Shown here: piece by piece, positions 16,041 through 24,650 of the stretch
How positions within the stretch are numbered: the first letter of the stretch is position 1
Layout: every line of letters begins with the position of its first letter
Assembly: GCA_965232265.1 (NCBI GenBank)
Contig: CBDDPH010000002.1
Span: 2,356,001 to 2,420,000 of the forward strand
Direction of reading: 5' to 3'
Length of the DNA: 64,000 bases
From: VXRD01 sp965232265
Lineage (GTDB): Bacteria > Latescibacterota > UBA2968
Notes under the pieces: generated by a model
The model's database searches: none
What the model was told of the DNA's origin: nothing
Seen by the model: only the letters and a program-made list of their open reading frames with translations
Translations under genes and position numbers: made by a program

Positions 16041-18394
16041 CTGACTGGTTATTACACTTATTAGCTGGAGATCGCGCCGTTGCGTATCGCGATGTGCGGT
16101 TTGTACTGGATGTCGCATGGCCTGTGGCAGTGGTCCTGCTCGGCGTTGTTTTTTGTGCGGGTGTGGTTTTTTGGCACAGGCGGCGACCCGCGCTTTCAAA
16201 GGCGTTGGTTGGGTTGCGTGCGCTGGCATTGACGCTGGTGCTATTTTTGTTATTGGGACCTGCGCTGGTGGCGCAGAGGTTGGAGCCAGGTACGCATTTT
16301 GTGCCTGTTTTGTACGATGATTCCCGCAGTATGACGATTCCCGAATACGATGGGCAGGCGCGGGCAGAGCGATTTGTGCAGGTGTATCAGTCGTCGGATT
16401 TTGAGCGCGTGTTGACACAATCTCACCAGGTGGCGCGGTTTCGATTTGGCAGCACGACAGCGCGCGTCAATGAGGTTGGGGACCTTGCGTTTGATCAAGG
16501 GCGATCAGATATTGTCGGCGCAGTGCGCGGGGTGCTCAAGCAAATGTCGGGGGCTGCGGTGTCGGCTGTGGTGGTGTTTAGCGATGGGGTGCAACAAAGT
16601 GCCGCGCCCGTTCCGATAACGGATTTGTCCCGCGATGTGCCCGTTTTTACAGTGGGGATAGGACGCGATGACCTCTGGCGTGATCTGGCATTGGCCGATG
16701 TGTCGGTATCGCGCGTGCGGTCCGACGAGGTGGCGGTTACAGCGCGGGTGGTGGCTGAGGGGTTGGGCGGTGAAGATGTGGTGGTCGATGTGCTGGATGG
16801 CAAGCGGGTGGTGGCGTCGTCACCGCTTTCGATTGTGGGACCGGAAGAAGAGAATTACGTGCGGCTCAATTTTGATCCGCAAAGAGATGGCTGGGTATCA
16901 CACCGCGTGCGGGTGCGTTTGGCAGATACTACGGATGTTGCGACCAAAGACCGCATTGCTGAGAATAATGCGCGGGATATTCTGATGGATAATCGCGAGC
17001 GCGTTTTTCGCATTTTGTATTTTAGCGGGCGGCCCAACTGGGAGGGCAAGTTTTTGCGGCGTGCCTTAGACGGGGCACCGCAACTCGTTCTGTCGAGTCT
17101 GGTTCGCATTTCTGGTGCCGAGCGCAAGTTTGTATTCCGGGGACGCGATGCGACGATGGCGAATCCCCTGTTCGAGGGCTTTGACGATCAGGCGCTGAAT
17201 GCACCGCGTTATGACGAAGCGGTTTTTATCCGCATTGGCGTGTCAGAGTCGGAGTTGGTGGGTGGGTATCCTTCAGATATTTCAGAGCTTTTTCGCTACC
17301 ATGTGATGATCTGGGGGGATATTGAGCGCGATTTCTTTTCTCTTGCACAACTCAATTTGACGCGGGAATTTGTGTCCAAACGCGGTGGCAGTTTTTTGAT
17401 GCTGGGCGGTCCGCGTGCATACTCAGAAGGCGGGTGGGCGCATTCGACTATTGAACCGATGTTGCCCGTTGTGTTGGGCCCTGCGGGTGATTACGACGAT
17501 GTGGCTTTTCGCGCTAAGCCGACGATTGAAGGCGTATTGTCCGGGGTCTGGTCTTTGAGCGAAGACACCGAAGTCAATGCCGAGCAGTGGGCGAATTTGT
17601 CCGCGCTTTACGGGGTTAATGCGTTTGCGTCTGTGCGCGCTGGCGCAACGGTGATGGCGACGGTGGATACCGAGTCTGGAGCTGTGGATGGACAACCGCT
17701 GTTTGCCTGGCAGCGTTATGGAGAGGGTTTGAGCGCTGCGTTGGGTACGGGCGAGACGTGGCAGTGGCAGATGATGCAGAATGTTGAAGATGCCGCTCAC
17801 GAACGCTTTTGGCGGCAGTTGGCGCGTTTGCTGGCGATGCGGGTGCCAGAGCCTGTGACGATGATCGACAGCGGCGAGGATGTTGTGGTGGGGGATGTGC
17901 GCGATTTGAAGTTTGTGGTACGCGATTCTCTTTTCGAACCCCGCGAAGGGCTATCCGTGGATGTACAGGTCGAGATACCGAATGGCGGGACGCTTAGATT
18001 GCCGATTTCCGAGTCTATTGCCGAGGTGGGGGCGTATTCCGCGACTTTTGAGGCTACAGAAGCGGGATTGCATCGCGTGAAGCTCACGGCGCGCGATGCC
18101 GATGGCGCGGATGTTGGGCAGTTGGACGCGGCTGTGCTGGCGCGACCAGATCATCTCGAGTTTTTGTCTGCGCGTTATAATCCCGATTTTTTGAAACGCC
18201 TGTCTGCACACACGGGGGGCAAATTTATCGCGTTGGACGCGCTGGACGAATTGGCCGAGCAGATTCCATATACCGACCAGGCCCATGCGCGATTGGATCG
18301 TTTTCCGTTGTGGCATTTTCCGCCTTTTTATATGCTACTCGTGTTGTTGCTCGGCGTTGAATGGTATTTGAGACGGAAGCGGGGAGAGCCATGA
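16037..18394 (+). CDS. Membrane-anchored VWA / GATase-like protein
   Basis: The 785-residue protein has two N-terminal helices (VAWPVAVVLLGVVFCAGVVF and ALALTLVLFLLLGPALVA), then a VWA-like domain with a variant metal site YDDSRSMT near residue 96 and VVVFSDGVQQS. A middle GATase-like domain (YHVMIWGDI, SFLMLGGPRAYSEGGW) and a C-terminal Ig-like section follow. A last helix (FYMLLVLLLGVEWYL) ends the protein, so most of it is probably extracytoplasmic. The start is GTG overlapping the previous stop (GTGA). It is translationally coupled on both sides. This architecture is typical of MoxR-associated loci; the client or ligand is unknown. Confidence 0.8.
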   Translation: MTDWLLHLLAGDRAVAYRDVRFVLDVAWPVAVVLLGVVFCAGVVFWHRRRPALSKALVGLRALALTLVLFLLLGPALVAQRLEPGTHFVPVLYDDSRSMTIPEYDGQARAERFVQVYQSSDFERVLTQSHQVARFRFGSTTARVNEVGDLAFDQGRSDIVGAVRGVLKQMSGAAVSAVVVFSDGVQQSAAPVPITDLSRDVPVFTVGIGRDDLWRDLALADVSVSRVRSDEVAVTARVVAEGLGGEDVVVDVLDGKRVVASSPLSIVGPEEENYVRLNFDPQRDGWVSHRVRVRLADTTDVATKDRIAENNARDILMDNRERVFRILYFSGRPNWEGKFLRRALDGAPQLVLSSLVRISGAERKFVFRGRDATMANPLFEGFDDQALNAPRYDEAVFIRIGVSESELVGGYPSDISELFRYHVMIWGDIERDFFSLAQLNLTREFVSKRGGSFLMLGGPRAYSEGGWAHSTIEPMLPVVLGPAGDYDDVAFRAKPTIEGVLSGVWSLSEDTEVNAEQWANLSALYGVNAFASVRAGATVMATVDTESGAVDGQPLFAWQRYGEGLSAALGTGETWQWQMMQNVEDAAHERFWRQLARLLAMRVPEPVTMIDSGEDVVVGDVRDLKFVVRDSLFEPREGLSVDVQVEIPNGGTLRLPISESIAEVGAYSATFEATEAGLHRVKLTARDADGADVGQLDAAVLARPDHLEFLSARYNPDFLKRLSAHTGGKFIALDALDELAEQIPYTDQAHARLDRFPLWHFPPFYMLLVLLLGVEWYLRRKRGEP

Positions 18395-19359
18395 AATTAT
18401 GGGCATTTCCAATTTGGGTGTTGATGCTGGCGCAGGCGAATGCCGCTGTTTTTGATGTGATTATCAGTGGTAGTGGTGGAGAGGATGAGTATTCCGAGCG
18501 GTTTGACGATTGGGGGCAGCGTTTGCGCCGGGTGCTGATTGAGCGATGCGATCATCCCGCGGCGAATGTGCTGTTGGTGAATGAAACGGGTGAGAATGCC
18601 GATGGCATGTCGTCAATAACAGGTATTCGCAATGTATTCCGCGGTTTGTCGGAGCGGGTAACGTCGGGTGACGATGTGTTCATTTTTTTACTTGGGCACG
18701 GGAGCTATCGGCGGCAGGTTGCCAAGTTGAATATTCCCGGTGTGGATTTGACCGCGGAGGATCTGGACGGATTTTTGAGGTCACTATCCGCGCGGCGCAT
18801 TATTGTTGTCAATGCCGCGTCAATGAGTGCGCCTTTTGTCAATGCGCTGAGTCGAGACGGGCGTATTATATGCGCGAGCACGCGCAGTACAGATCAGCGC
18901 AATGCCACGCAATTTATGCGTTTTTTTGTTCAAGCATTGGAGGATGGGAGTGCCGATCAAGATCGCGATGACCGCATTTCGGTGCTGGAGATTTGCACTC
19001 AGGCGTCTTCACTGACAGATGCCTGGTTTTTGAGTGAGGGACTGATTGCGACAGAGAACGCGATTTTAGACGATAATGGCGATGGGCTGGGTACGCGTCT
19101 GTCCGATATTGGTGATGGCGATGGGGTGTTGGCAGACCGTTGTTTTTTGCTCAATTTTCGCGTTCCCAAAGGCGCTTCGCCCGCGCTGGTTGCCGCTTAT
19201 GGCAAGGCGATTGACGAGGTGCAGGCGCTGGTAAAGAAAAAAGCGACGATGGATTCTGCAGCCTATTACCAATTGCTGGAGCGCGAGTTGGTGAAGGCCG
19301 CGAAGTTGAATCGGGAAATTCGAAAGTATCCGCAGATGGGCGCAGATGGGCGCAGATGA
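18391..19359 (+). CDS. Caspase-fold (C13/C14-like) protein lacking the catalytic cysteine
   Basis: The 322-residue exported protein (signal peptide MKLWAFPIWVLMLAQANA) has the caspase-hemoglobinase pattern. VFIFLLGHGSY carries the expected catalytic His after a hydrophobic strand, and the next hydrophobic strand is RRIIVVNAASMSAPF. In active enzymes that strand ends in D/E-A/S-C followed by small residues; here the Cys position reads Ala or Ser and no Cys is nearby. It is therefore likely a pseudo-peptidase with a binding role. ATG 18391 overlaps the upstream stop (ATGA) and follows GGGGAGAG, making it the last gene of the moxR-associated operon. The C-terminal GADGRR and stop lie in a CGCAGATG repeat. 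Confidence 0.7.
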   Translation: MKLWAFPIWVLMLAQANAAVFDVIISGSGGEDEYSERFDDWGQRLRRVLIERCDHPAANVLLVNETGENADGMSSITGIRNVFRGLSERVTSGDDVFIFLLGHGSYRRQVAKLNIPGVDLTAEDLDGFLRSLSARRIIVVNAASMSAPFVNALSRDGRIICASTRSTDQRNATQFMRFFVQALEDGSADQDRDDRISVLEICTQASSLTDAWFLSEGLIATENAILDDNGDGLGTRLSDIGDGDGVLADRCFLLNFRVPKGASPALVAAYGKAIDEVQALVKKKATMDSAAYYQLLERELVKAAKLNREIRKYPQMGADGRR

Positions 19360-19360
19360 A
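19327..19360. repeat. CGCAGATG dispersed repeat, triple unit
   Basis: Three head-to-tail units of the form CGCAGATGGG occur here and end with CGCAGATGA, giving the stop of the caspase-fold gene. The same element occurs at the 3' ends of three other genes in the window (5741, 12640, 28308). Confidence 0.8.
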
Positions 19361-19377
19361 AAGACACAAGAAGAGGT

Positions 19378-19539
19378 TCAGCGAGTTATAATGTAGTATA
19401 TGACGTAGAGCCACGAAAAAATGCCGTGAATGATGGCCCAGAGTATTGAATGGTGTGTGGTGAACGAGATGACTATGGCCAGGGCAGAGCCAAAAGAGAC
19501 GCCTTGTTGAATGGTCGTGGATGTGTAGTTTTGTGCCAT
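19378..19539 (-). CDS. 53-residue membrane protein
   Basis: This short gene is below the usual length cut-off, but it starts with ATG 19539 six bases after AAAAGGAG and is intact. The product has a polar N-terminus (MAQNYTSTTIQQGVSFGS) and two hydrophobic segments, ALAIVISFTTHHSILWAIIHG and FSWLYVIYYIITR. I recognise the pattern SFGSALA...ILWAIIHG...SW.YVIYY from small conserved membrane proteins of unknown function in many bacteria. It is convergent with the caspase-fold gene and divergent from the dioxygenase gene. Two facing helices with a central His-Ser suggest a holin-like or regulator role only weakly. Confidence 0.75.
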   Translation of the reverse strand: MAQNYTSTTIQQGVSFGSALAIVISFTTHHSILWAIIHGIFSWLYVIYYIITR

Positions 19540-19573
19540 GTGAGGCTCCTTTTGAAAAGATAGGGAGGTTTTT

Positions 19574-20314
19574 ATGTTGACGAACGAACAGGTGCAGCAG
19601 TTTCGAGAAGATGGGTATCTCGTTTTTAAAGCCCTGATCCAGGGCGAGCGATTGGCCTATTACAAGCAGGTGTTTGATGAGTTGGTCGCAGATGGGCGCA
19701 AGCTGACCGAGGAGATGCCGCACTGGACGCTCGAGTTGGACGATCAAGGTGTGCCTCGGGCGGGTTTGTTGCACAAAATTCAGGGTGTTTGTGTGGTCGA
19801 TGCACGCGTGTTGGAACTGGCGCGTGAGCCGGTGATTTTAGACCGCGTGGCGGTGTTGATTGGTGAAAATATCGATGTGTTTGGCACCAAGTTTTTTCCG
19901 AAGTTGCCCAATGGCGGTACGTCAACGGGCTGGCATCAGGACAATTATTATTTTGGGACCGATACGGATCGCATTATCAGTTGCGGGATTTATCTGGAAG
20001 ATTCAGATTTGGAGAATGGGTGTTTGCGGGTGGTGCCCGGTAGCCACCGGATGGGCGAGATTGTCGAGCATCGCAGAAATATAGGCAGGCACGGCAGTTG
20101 GACAAAGGTCGATGAATCGCAGGCTGTGGATCTGGTCATTCCCGCTGGTACGGTTGTTCTGTTTTCCGCCAATCTCCTGCACGGTTCCAATGACAATCAC
20201 AGCAATCGCACGCGCTATAGTACAGCATGGCATTATCTGCCAGAAGAACTCAATCCCGAAAAGTTTCCAAAGGGAATATACGAAGATCGACATGTGGGAC
20301 GAATTAAAAATTAA
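19574..20314 (+). CDS. Phytanoyl-CoA dioxygenase (PhyH) family protein
   Basis: This 246-residue non-haem Fe(II)/2-oxoglutarate oxygenase has the metal triad H121 and D123 (GWHQDNYYF) and H203 (LLHGSNDNHS), with R212 or R214 placed to bind 2-oxoglutarate. The double-stranded beta-helix core is complete. PhyH proteins hydroxylate varied small molecules; the substrate here is not inferable. GGGAGG precedes the ATG. Ldh-type dehydrogenase and ThuA genes follow in the same direction, which fits a small catabolic operon. Confidence 0.9.
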   Translation: MLTNEQVQQFREDGYLVFKALIQGERLAYYKQVFDELVADGRKLTEEMPHWTLELDDQGVPRAGLLHKIQGVCVVDARVLELAREPVILDRVAVLIGENIDVFGTKFFPKLPNGGTSTGWHQDNYYFGTDTDRIISCGIYLEDSDLENGCLRVVPGSHRMGEIVEHRRNIGRHGSWTKVDESQAVDLVIPAGTVVLFSANLLHGSNDNHSNRTRYSTAWHYLPEELNPEKFPKGIYEDRHVGRIKN

Positions 20315-20323
20315 GAATTAGGA

Positions 20324-21394
20324 ATGAAGGATAGCGGAATGGAGAATGAGAGGCGCGTGGGTGCTGGGGCACTGTTGGATCTGGTACAGGCGATTTTTGA
20401 GACGTGTGAGATGCGTGCAGGAGATGCCCATCTGTTGGCGGATTCGCTGGTGGATGCGGATCTGGGTGGGGTACATTCGCACGGGGTATTGCGCGTTCCC
20501 GAATACGTGAAGAAGTTGACGGTTGATGGCGTGGATCCAAATGGCAAAGCCGAGGTGGTGAAGGATAATGGGGCGTGTCTCGTGGTGGATGGGGGCAATT
20601 CTATGGGGCAGATTGGGACGGCGTTTGCGATGCAGCAGGTGATTGCTCGGGCTCGGGATATCGGTATGGCAGCCGCGGGTATTCGGGGCAGTAATCACTG
20701 CGGTGCCGTGGGGTATTTTGCGCGTATGGCGTTGGATTGCGATATGATTGGGGTTGCGACGACCAATGCTTTGCCCACAATGGCTCCGTGGGGAGGTGCT
20801 GAGCGTATCCTGGGGATTAATCCCTTGAGTGTGGCGATTCCCGCCGGTGGGGAATTTCCCATTGTTTTTGACGCGGCGTTTTCCGGCTCTGCACATGGGA
20901 AAATCCGCGTATATGAACAAAAAGGACTGTCCTTGCCAGAAGGGTGGGCTATGGATGCGGATGGGGTGCCGACGACCGATCCCGTAAAGGCGATAGATGG
21001 CTTGCTGATGCCGATTGGGCAATTTAAGGGTGTGGCGCTGGCTATGGTGATGGGGATTTTGTCTTCTATGCTGTCCGGGGCGAGCTATGGCACGGAATTG
21101 GGAAATATGGAAGATGGACCACAGGCAGGTGAAGATGGTCATTTTGTGGCGGCTATTCGGGTGGGTGCTTTTGAAGATGTGGCGAGATTCAAGGCGCGGG
21201 TTGATAAGGCGATTCAGCAGATTCATGCATGTAAAAAGGCGCCTGGGGTGGATCGGGTGTTTGCGCCTGGTGAACCCGAAGCCCTGCGGCGGAGTGAGTA
21301 TCGCGAACAGGGCATACCGTTGAATGCGGTTACGTTAAATGATCTGAAGGAAACAGCAGAAGAACGAGGCCTGGCTTTTGCGCTGGGCAGTTGA
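20324..21394 (+). CDS. Malate/L-lactate dehydrogenase family oxidoreductase
   Basis: The 356-residue protein belongs to the Ldh2/MDH2 family of NAD(P)-dependent 2-hydroxyacid or imino-acid dehydrogenases, unrelated to classical Rossmann LDH. Visible family segments are ADLGGVHSHGVLRVPEYVK (with the catalytic His region), AGIRGSNHCGAVGYFARMAL, GINPLSVAIPAGGEFPIVFDAA and the glycine-rich KGVALAMVMGILSSMLSGASYG. The start may be ATG 20324 or ATG 20339; neither has a strong ribosome site, though AGGA lies before 20339. It sits nine bases after the dioxygenase stop. The substrate is unknown. Confidence 0.88.
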   Translation: MKDSGMENERRVGAGALLDLVQAIFETCEMRAGDAHLLADSLVDADLGGVHSHGVLRVPEYVKKLTVDGVDPNGKAEVVKDNGACLVVDGGNSMGQIGTAFAMQQVIARARDIGMAAAGIRGSNHCGAVGYFARMALDCDMIGVATTNALPTMAPWGGAERILGINPLSVAIPAGGEFPIVFDAAFSGSAHGKIRVYEQKGLSLPEGWAMDADGVPTTDPVKAIDGLLMPIGQFKGVALAMVMGILSSMLSGASYGTELGNMEDGPQAGEDGHFVAAIRVGAFEDVARFKARVDKAIQQIHACKKAPGVDRVFAPGEPEALRRSEYREQGIPLNAVTLNDLKETAEERGLAFALGS

Positions 21395-21419
21395 TGGATT
21401 TTTAAATAAGGAGACAAGG

Positions 21420-22073
21420 ATGAGCAAGAAAGCTTTGATGGTATGGGGTGGTTGGCAAGGGCACGAGCCAAAGGAATGTGTGGATATTTTTGCGCCGTTG
21501 CTGGAAGCAGATGGGTTTGAGGTGGATGTTCGCGATTCAATGGATGTTTATACGGATGCGGATTATATGTCGGAACTGAGCGTGGTCGTGCCGTGCTGGA
21601 CGATGGGTAGCATTGAGAAAGAACAGGAGCAGGGGCTTCAAGGGGCTGTTAAGAGCGGTGTTGGGCTGGCCGGATGGCACGGTGGGATGTGCGATGCGTT
21701 TCGCAATAATACGGGCTATCAGTGGATGACGGGCGGGCAATGGGTGTCGCATCCGGGTGGGGTGATCGATTATGAGGTCAATATTGTGCCGGAAAAAGCG
21801 GATGATCCGATTGTGGCGGGGCTGAGCGATTTTGCGATGCATTCCGAGCAGTATTATATGCACACGGATCCGGGCAATGAGGTGCTGGTGACGACGACAT
21901 TTGAAACCGATGTGGCTCCCTGGGTCAATGGCTGCGTGATGCCGGTGGTTTGGAAACGCATGTGGGGTGCAGGACGGGTGTTTTATTCTTCTCTTGGGCA
22001 CAAAGCCGTGGATTTTGATGTGCCAGAGGCAAAAGAGATCCAGCGACGCGGCATTAACTGGGCTGCACGTTAA
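21420..22073 (+). CDS. ThuA-like domain protein
   Basis: The 217-residue protein has the ThuA/GATase-like fold: KALMVWGGWQGHEPKECVDIF at the start, VVVPCWTMGSI, GVGLAGWHGGMCDAF and the C-terminal VVWKRMWGAGRVFYSSLGHKAVDFD. ThuA proteins are linked to trehalose and sugar utilisation and to sugar-acid or glycoside conversions, but most have no proven reaction. AAGGAGACAAGG immediately precedes the ATG; an earlier in-frame ATG at 21378 would overlap the dehydrogenase gene. It is the last gene before the tRNA-Cys locus. Confidence 0.85.
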   Translation: MSKKALMVWGGWQGHEPKECVDIFAPLLEADGFEVDVRDSMDVYTDADYMSELSVVVPCWTMGSIEKEQEQGLQGAVKSGVGLAGWHGGMCDAFRNNTGYQWMTGGQWVSHPGGVIDYEVNIVPEKADDPIVAGLSDFAMHSEQYYMHTDPGNEVLVTTTFETDVAPWVNGCVMPVVWKRMWGAGRVFYSSLGHKAVDFDVPEAKEIQRRGINWAAR

Positions 22074-22082
22074 TCCCACCCC

Positions 22083-22111
22083 TTGACATTCGATATAAAG
22101 TACGGTATTTT
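22083..22111 (+). promoter_or_regulatory. Promoter of tRNA-Cys
   Basis: TTGACA (22083-22088) and TATTTT (22106-22111) are separated by 17 bases. The same boxes and spacing precede both tRNA-Leu copies, which supports the assignment. Confidence 0.7.
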
Positions 22112-22141
22112 AACGTTTCGCGGATCAAATACAGCATATCG

Positions 22142-22215
22142 GGTGCCGTGGCCAAGCGGTAAGGCAGAGGCCTGCAAAGCCTTTATCGGCGGTTCGAATC
22201 CGCCCGGCACCTCCA
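22142..22215 (+). tRNA. tRNA-Cys (GCA)
   Basis: The 74-base gene folds as a cloverleaf: acceptor GGTGCCG pairs with CGGCACC, the anticodon loop reads CTGCAAA (anticodon GCA) and the T arm is GGCGGTTCGAATCCGCC. CCA is encoded at 22213-22215. Confidence 0.95.
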
Positions 22216-22221
22216 AAAATC

Positions 22222-22255
22222 AACCGGTCAATCTCGATGATGAAATTGACCGGTT
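22222..22255. terminator. Hairpin after tRNA-Cys
   Basis: AACCGGTCAAT (22222-22232) pairs perfectly with ATTGACCGGTT (22245-22255). No strong T-run follows, so it may be a weak terminator or processing hairpin. It lies only 22 bases before the methyltransferase start. Confidence 0.55.
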
Positions 22256-22277
22256 ACTTGTATGGGAATGAAAAGAG

Positions 22278-23666
22278 ATGATAACAAAAGAGCAAATCAA
22301 TTACTTAAAGAAACAAGGTAACGGAGATTTAGAAAACCTTATCAAGAATCATTCAGATAGCAAAAGCCTTTTGTTTGTCTTACAGAATCTCGGTTATCTA
22401 CCCAAAAACTTTGATGATAGCTGGGTAATACCCCTACTTTCAAACCGCAGTCAGAAAGTTCGATTCTGGTGTGTAAAAACTTTGGGCAAGACCAAAAGAG
22501 AAGGAAACATACCTATCCTAAAGAATGTCGCGCTAAAAGATGAAGCAACAGAAGTTAGGCGAGAAGCGGTTTCTTCCATAGGAAGATTGAGATCGCCTGC
22601 AATCGTTTCTGTCTTATTTGAATTTTTGAATGACGATGACCCTAAAATTGTTTTACAAGCGATTCGGGGGCTTCTAACCTTCAAGGATGATGCCAGTGTA
22701 AGCAAGCAGCTTAAATCTTTTCGCAACCACCCGAATGAGATGATCCAAAAGGTCATAAAGAAGGAATATTTTTCCTCCGCAATCAATACACTTCCACAGC
22801 AGGCGCATAAAACGTCTTATGAGTTCTTGAAAAATGTAATTGTTCTGGGAGATGTGCGGGAGATATTAAAGGCTGTGCCAGATGAAAGTTTTCATCTTAC
22901 GTTCACCTCTCCGCCTTATTACAACGCGAGAGATTATTCAATTTATAAAAGTTATCAGGAGTATTTGGATTTTCTGAAGGAAGTTTTTGAGCTTACACAT
23001 CAAAAGACAAAGGAAGGCCGTTTCCTAATTGTCAACACATCGCCAATTATTATTCCAAGAGTTAGCCGTCAACATGCCAGCAAGAGATACCCTATACCCT
23101 TTGATGTTCACAACTTTCTGGTCAAGATGGGGTGGGAATTTATTGACGATATTGTATGGGAAAAACCAGAAACGAGCGTGAAGAACAGGAATGCGGGATT
23201 TTTGCAACATCGCAAACCATTGGCATATAAACCAAATGCCGTGACCGAATATTTGATGGTTTATCGAAAAGAAACAGACAGGCTGATAGATTGGAATATA
23301 CGCCAATATGACAGAAAAACCGTAGATGAGAGCAAAGTAGAAGATGGTTATGAGACATCAAATATTTGGGAAATAGCCCCTAAGTATGACAAGGTTCATT
23401 CGGCGGTGTTCCCCGTTGAGTTGTGCAGTAGAGTTGTTAAATATTATTCTTTTAAAGGCGATCTGGTATTTGACCCATTCGCCGGGAGTGGAACCTTTGG
23501 CAGAGTAGCAAAGAGCCTGAACAGATTTTTCTTTTTAACAGAGCAAGAACCAAAATATTTTGACTATATGAAAACATTTCTTGCGGAAACAAATATGTTT
23601 GAAAACGAAAAAGTCAGGAGTGACTTTTTAATCCTCGACGAATTCAGGAAGCGTGAAAAAACATGA
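22278..23666 (+). CDS. DNA methyltransferase with N-terminal HEAT repeats
   Basis: The product has 462 residues. Residues 1-170 form HEAT-like helical repeats (KVRFWCVKTLGKTKREGNIPIL, EVRREAVSSIGRLRSPAIVSVL, KIVLQAIRGLLTFKDD). The C-terminal part is a beta-class amino-methyltransferase: TSPPYY at 210-215, then SAM motif FDPFAGSGTFG at 398-408. TSPPY favours N4-cytosine methylation. It overlaps the next gene by four bases, a cotranslated restriction-modification pair. Codons are much more A/T-rich than in flanking genes, which with the tRNA location suggests horizontal acquisition. HEAT fusion to such an enzyme is uncommon and may aid DNA or partner binding. Confidence 0.88.
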   Translation: MITKEQINYLKKQGNGDLENLIKNHSDSKSLLFVLQNLGYLPKNFDDSWVIPLLSNRSQKVRFWCVKTLGKTKREGNIPILKNVALKDEATEVRREAVSSIGRLRSPAIVSVLFEFLNDDDPKIVLQAIRGLLTFKDDASVSKQLKSFRNHPNEMIQKVIKKEYFSSAINTLPQQAHKTSYEFLKNVIVLGDVREILKAVPDESFHLTFTSPPYYNARDYSIYKSYQEYLDFLKEVFELTHQKTKEGRFLIVNTSPIIIPRVSRQHASKRYPIPFDVHNFLVKMGWEFIDDIVWEKPETSVKNRNAGFLQHRKPLAYKPNAVTEYLMVYRKETDRLIDWNIRQYDRKTVDESKVEDGYETSNIWEIAPKYDKVHSAVFPVELCSRVVKYYSFKGDLVFDPFAGSGTFGRVAKSLNRFFFLTEQEPKYFDYMKTFLAETNMFENEKVRSDFLILDEFRKREKT

Positions 23667-24574
23667 CACTGACCGAACAGGTAGCCAAAAACATCATCAG
23701 AAAACTTCTGAAAGGCGAGGATTACAGAATTGAAATCGTAACGCTCATCAATGCTGAATTTTTGCAATTTGCGATAGATTTTTTCAAAAAAGTGGTCGAG
23801 GCAAAACTCGATAACCAAGACATAACAGTCGATTGGTACAAAAGAGAATTTCTCAATCCCGAACTTCCCAAAGAAGATATTGCTATCCACTCTGGATTAA
23901 ACATGAAAACCATCAGTAATATGTTTAATTCCAGCAGGAAAGAAGTCGTAATAGATGCGTCAAACGATCACTACGACACCTTGTACGAATCAATTAAGGC
24001 CCTTGTCGAATCGGACGAGGACCTCGAATTGACCTTGACGCTCAAATTTCAAAGTGTGAGCGTAGATCTAAATATCAGTGAGACTTTGATCGTCATTAAC
24101 ACGCTTGCCGTTAAAAGGGCTGCGTTAAGAGGTGGGTTATGGAGCACTGCCGGAAAAAGGGTTGAAAAGCCTCTCATGCAAACATTGTGCAAGTTATACA
24201 AGGTTTGCGAAGAAAATTATAAGTCTGAATTGAAGGGGACAGATGGGCAAGAAGACTTTACCCGTGAGATCGATTTTTATCTCATTAAAGATGGCTCGAA
24301 TTATAAATGCGAAGTCAAACTGATGGGAAAAGGCAATCCCGAGAGTGCAGATGCAGTGATCGCAAGGGGCAGCAAAGTCTTCGTTGCCGACAAGCTGTCC
24401 GAGACAAATAAGAGACAACTCGATCATTTAGATGTAGAGTGGGTTGAATTAAGGGACGCGAATGGCTTTCAGAAATTTAAGACCGTATTGAAAAGCCTTG
24501 ATATACCGTTTACAGATATTGATTGGAGAAACTTAGAATCGGATGTTGAGAGGGTATTTGATGAAATTTTTTAG
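23663..24574 (+). CDS. Type II restriction endonuclease, possibly CfrBI-like
   Basis: This 303-residue protein pairs with the upstream methyltransferase and starts inside its stop codon. A PD-(D/E)XK core is visible: REIDFYLI (E202, D204) followed by CEVKLMGKGNP (E217, K219). The N-terminus, with YRIEIVTLINAEFLQFAIDFF, reminds me of CfrBI-type endonucleases, which cut CCWWGG, but I cannot verify this by comparison, so the specificity is uncertain. The stop codon TAG straddles the left border of a 192-bp direct repeat carrying tRNA-Leu, so the original C-terminus may have been cut or replaced by recombination there. Confidence 0.75.
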   Translation: MTLTEQVAKNIIRKLLKGEDYRIEIVTLINAEFLQFAIDFFKKVVEAKLDNQDITVDWYKREFLNPELPKEDIAIHSGLNMKTISNMFNSSRKEVVIDASNDHYDTLYESIKALVESDEDLELTLTLKFQSVSVDLNISETLIVINTLAVKRAALRGGLWSTAGKRVEKPLMQTLCKLYKVCEENYKSELKGTDGQEDFTREIDFYLIKDGSNYKCEVKLMGKGNPESADAVIARGSKVFVADKLSETNKRQLDHLDVEWVELRDANGFQKFKTVLKSLDIPFTDIDWRNLESDVERVFDEIF

Positions 24575-24609
24575 GCGGTAACAATGCCTACAAGAAAGAA
24601 ATTGTGTGT

Positions 24610-24638
24610 TTGACAAGCATGGCGTCTTTGTCTATTTT
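24610..24638 (+). promoter_or_regulatory. Promoter of tRNA-Leu, left copy
   Basis: TTGACA (24610-24615), 17-base spacer, TATTTT (24633-24638). It is identical in layout to the tRNA-Cys promoter and lies within the direct repeat. Confidence 0.75.
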
Positions 24639-24650
24639 TTCTCATCCTGT

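Noticed and set aside
22083..22271. Open frame of 62 codons over tRNA-Cys
   Set aside because: The frame reads through the tRNA and its hairpin, a common artefact; no ribosome site or conservation signal.
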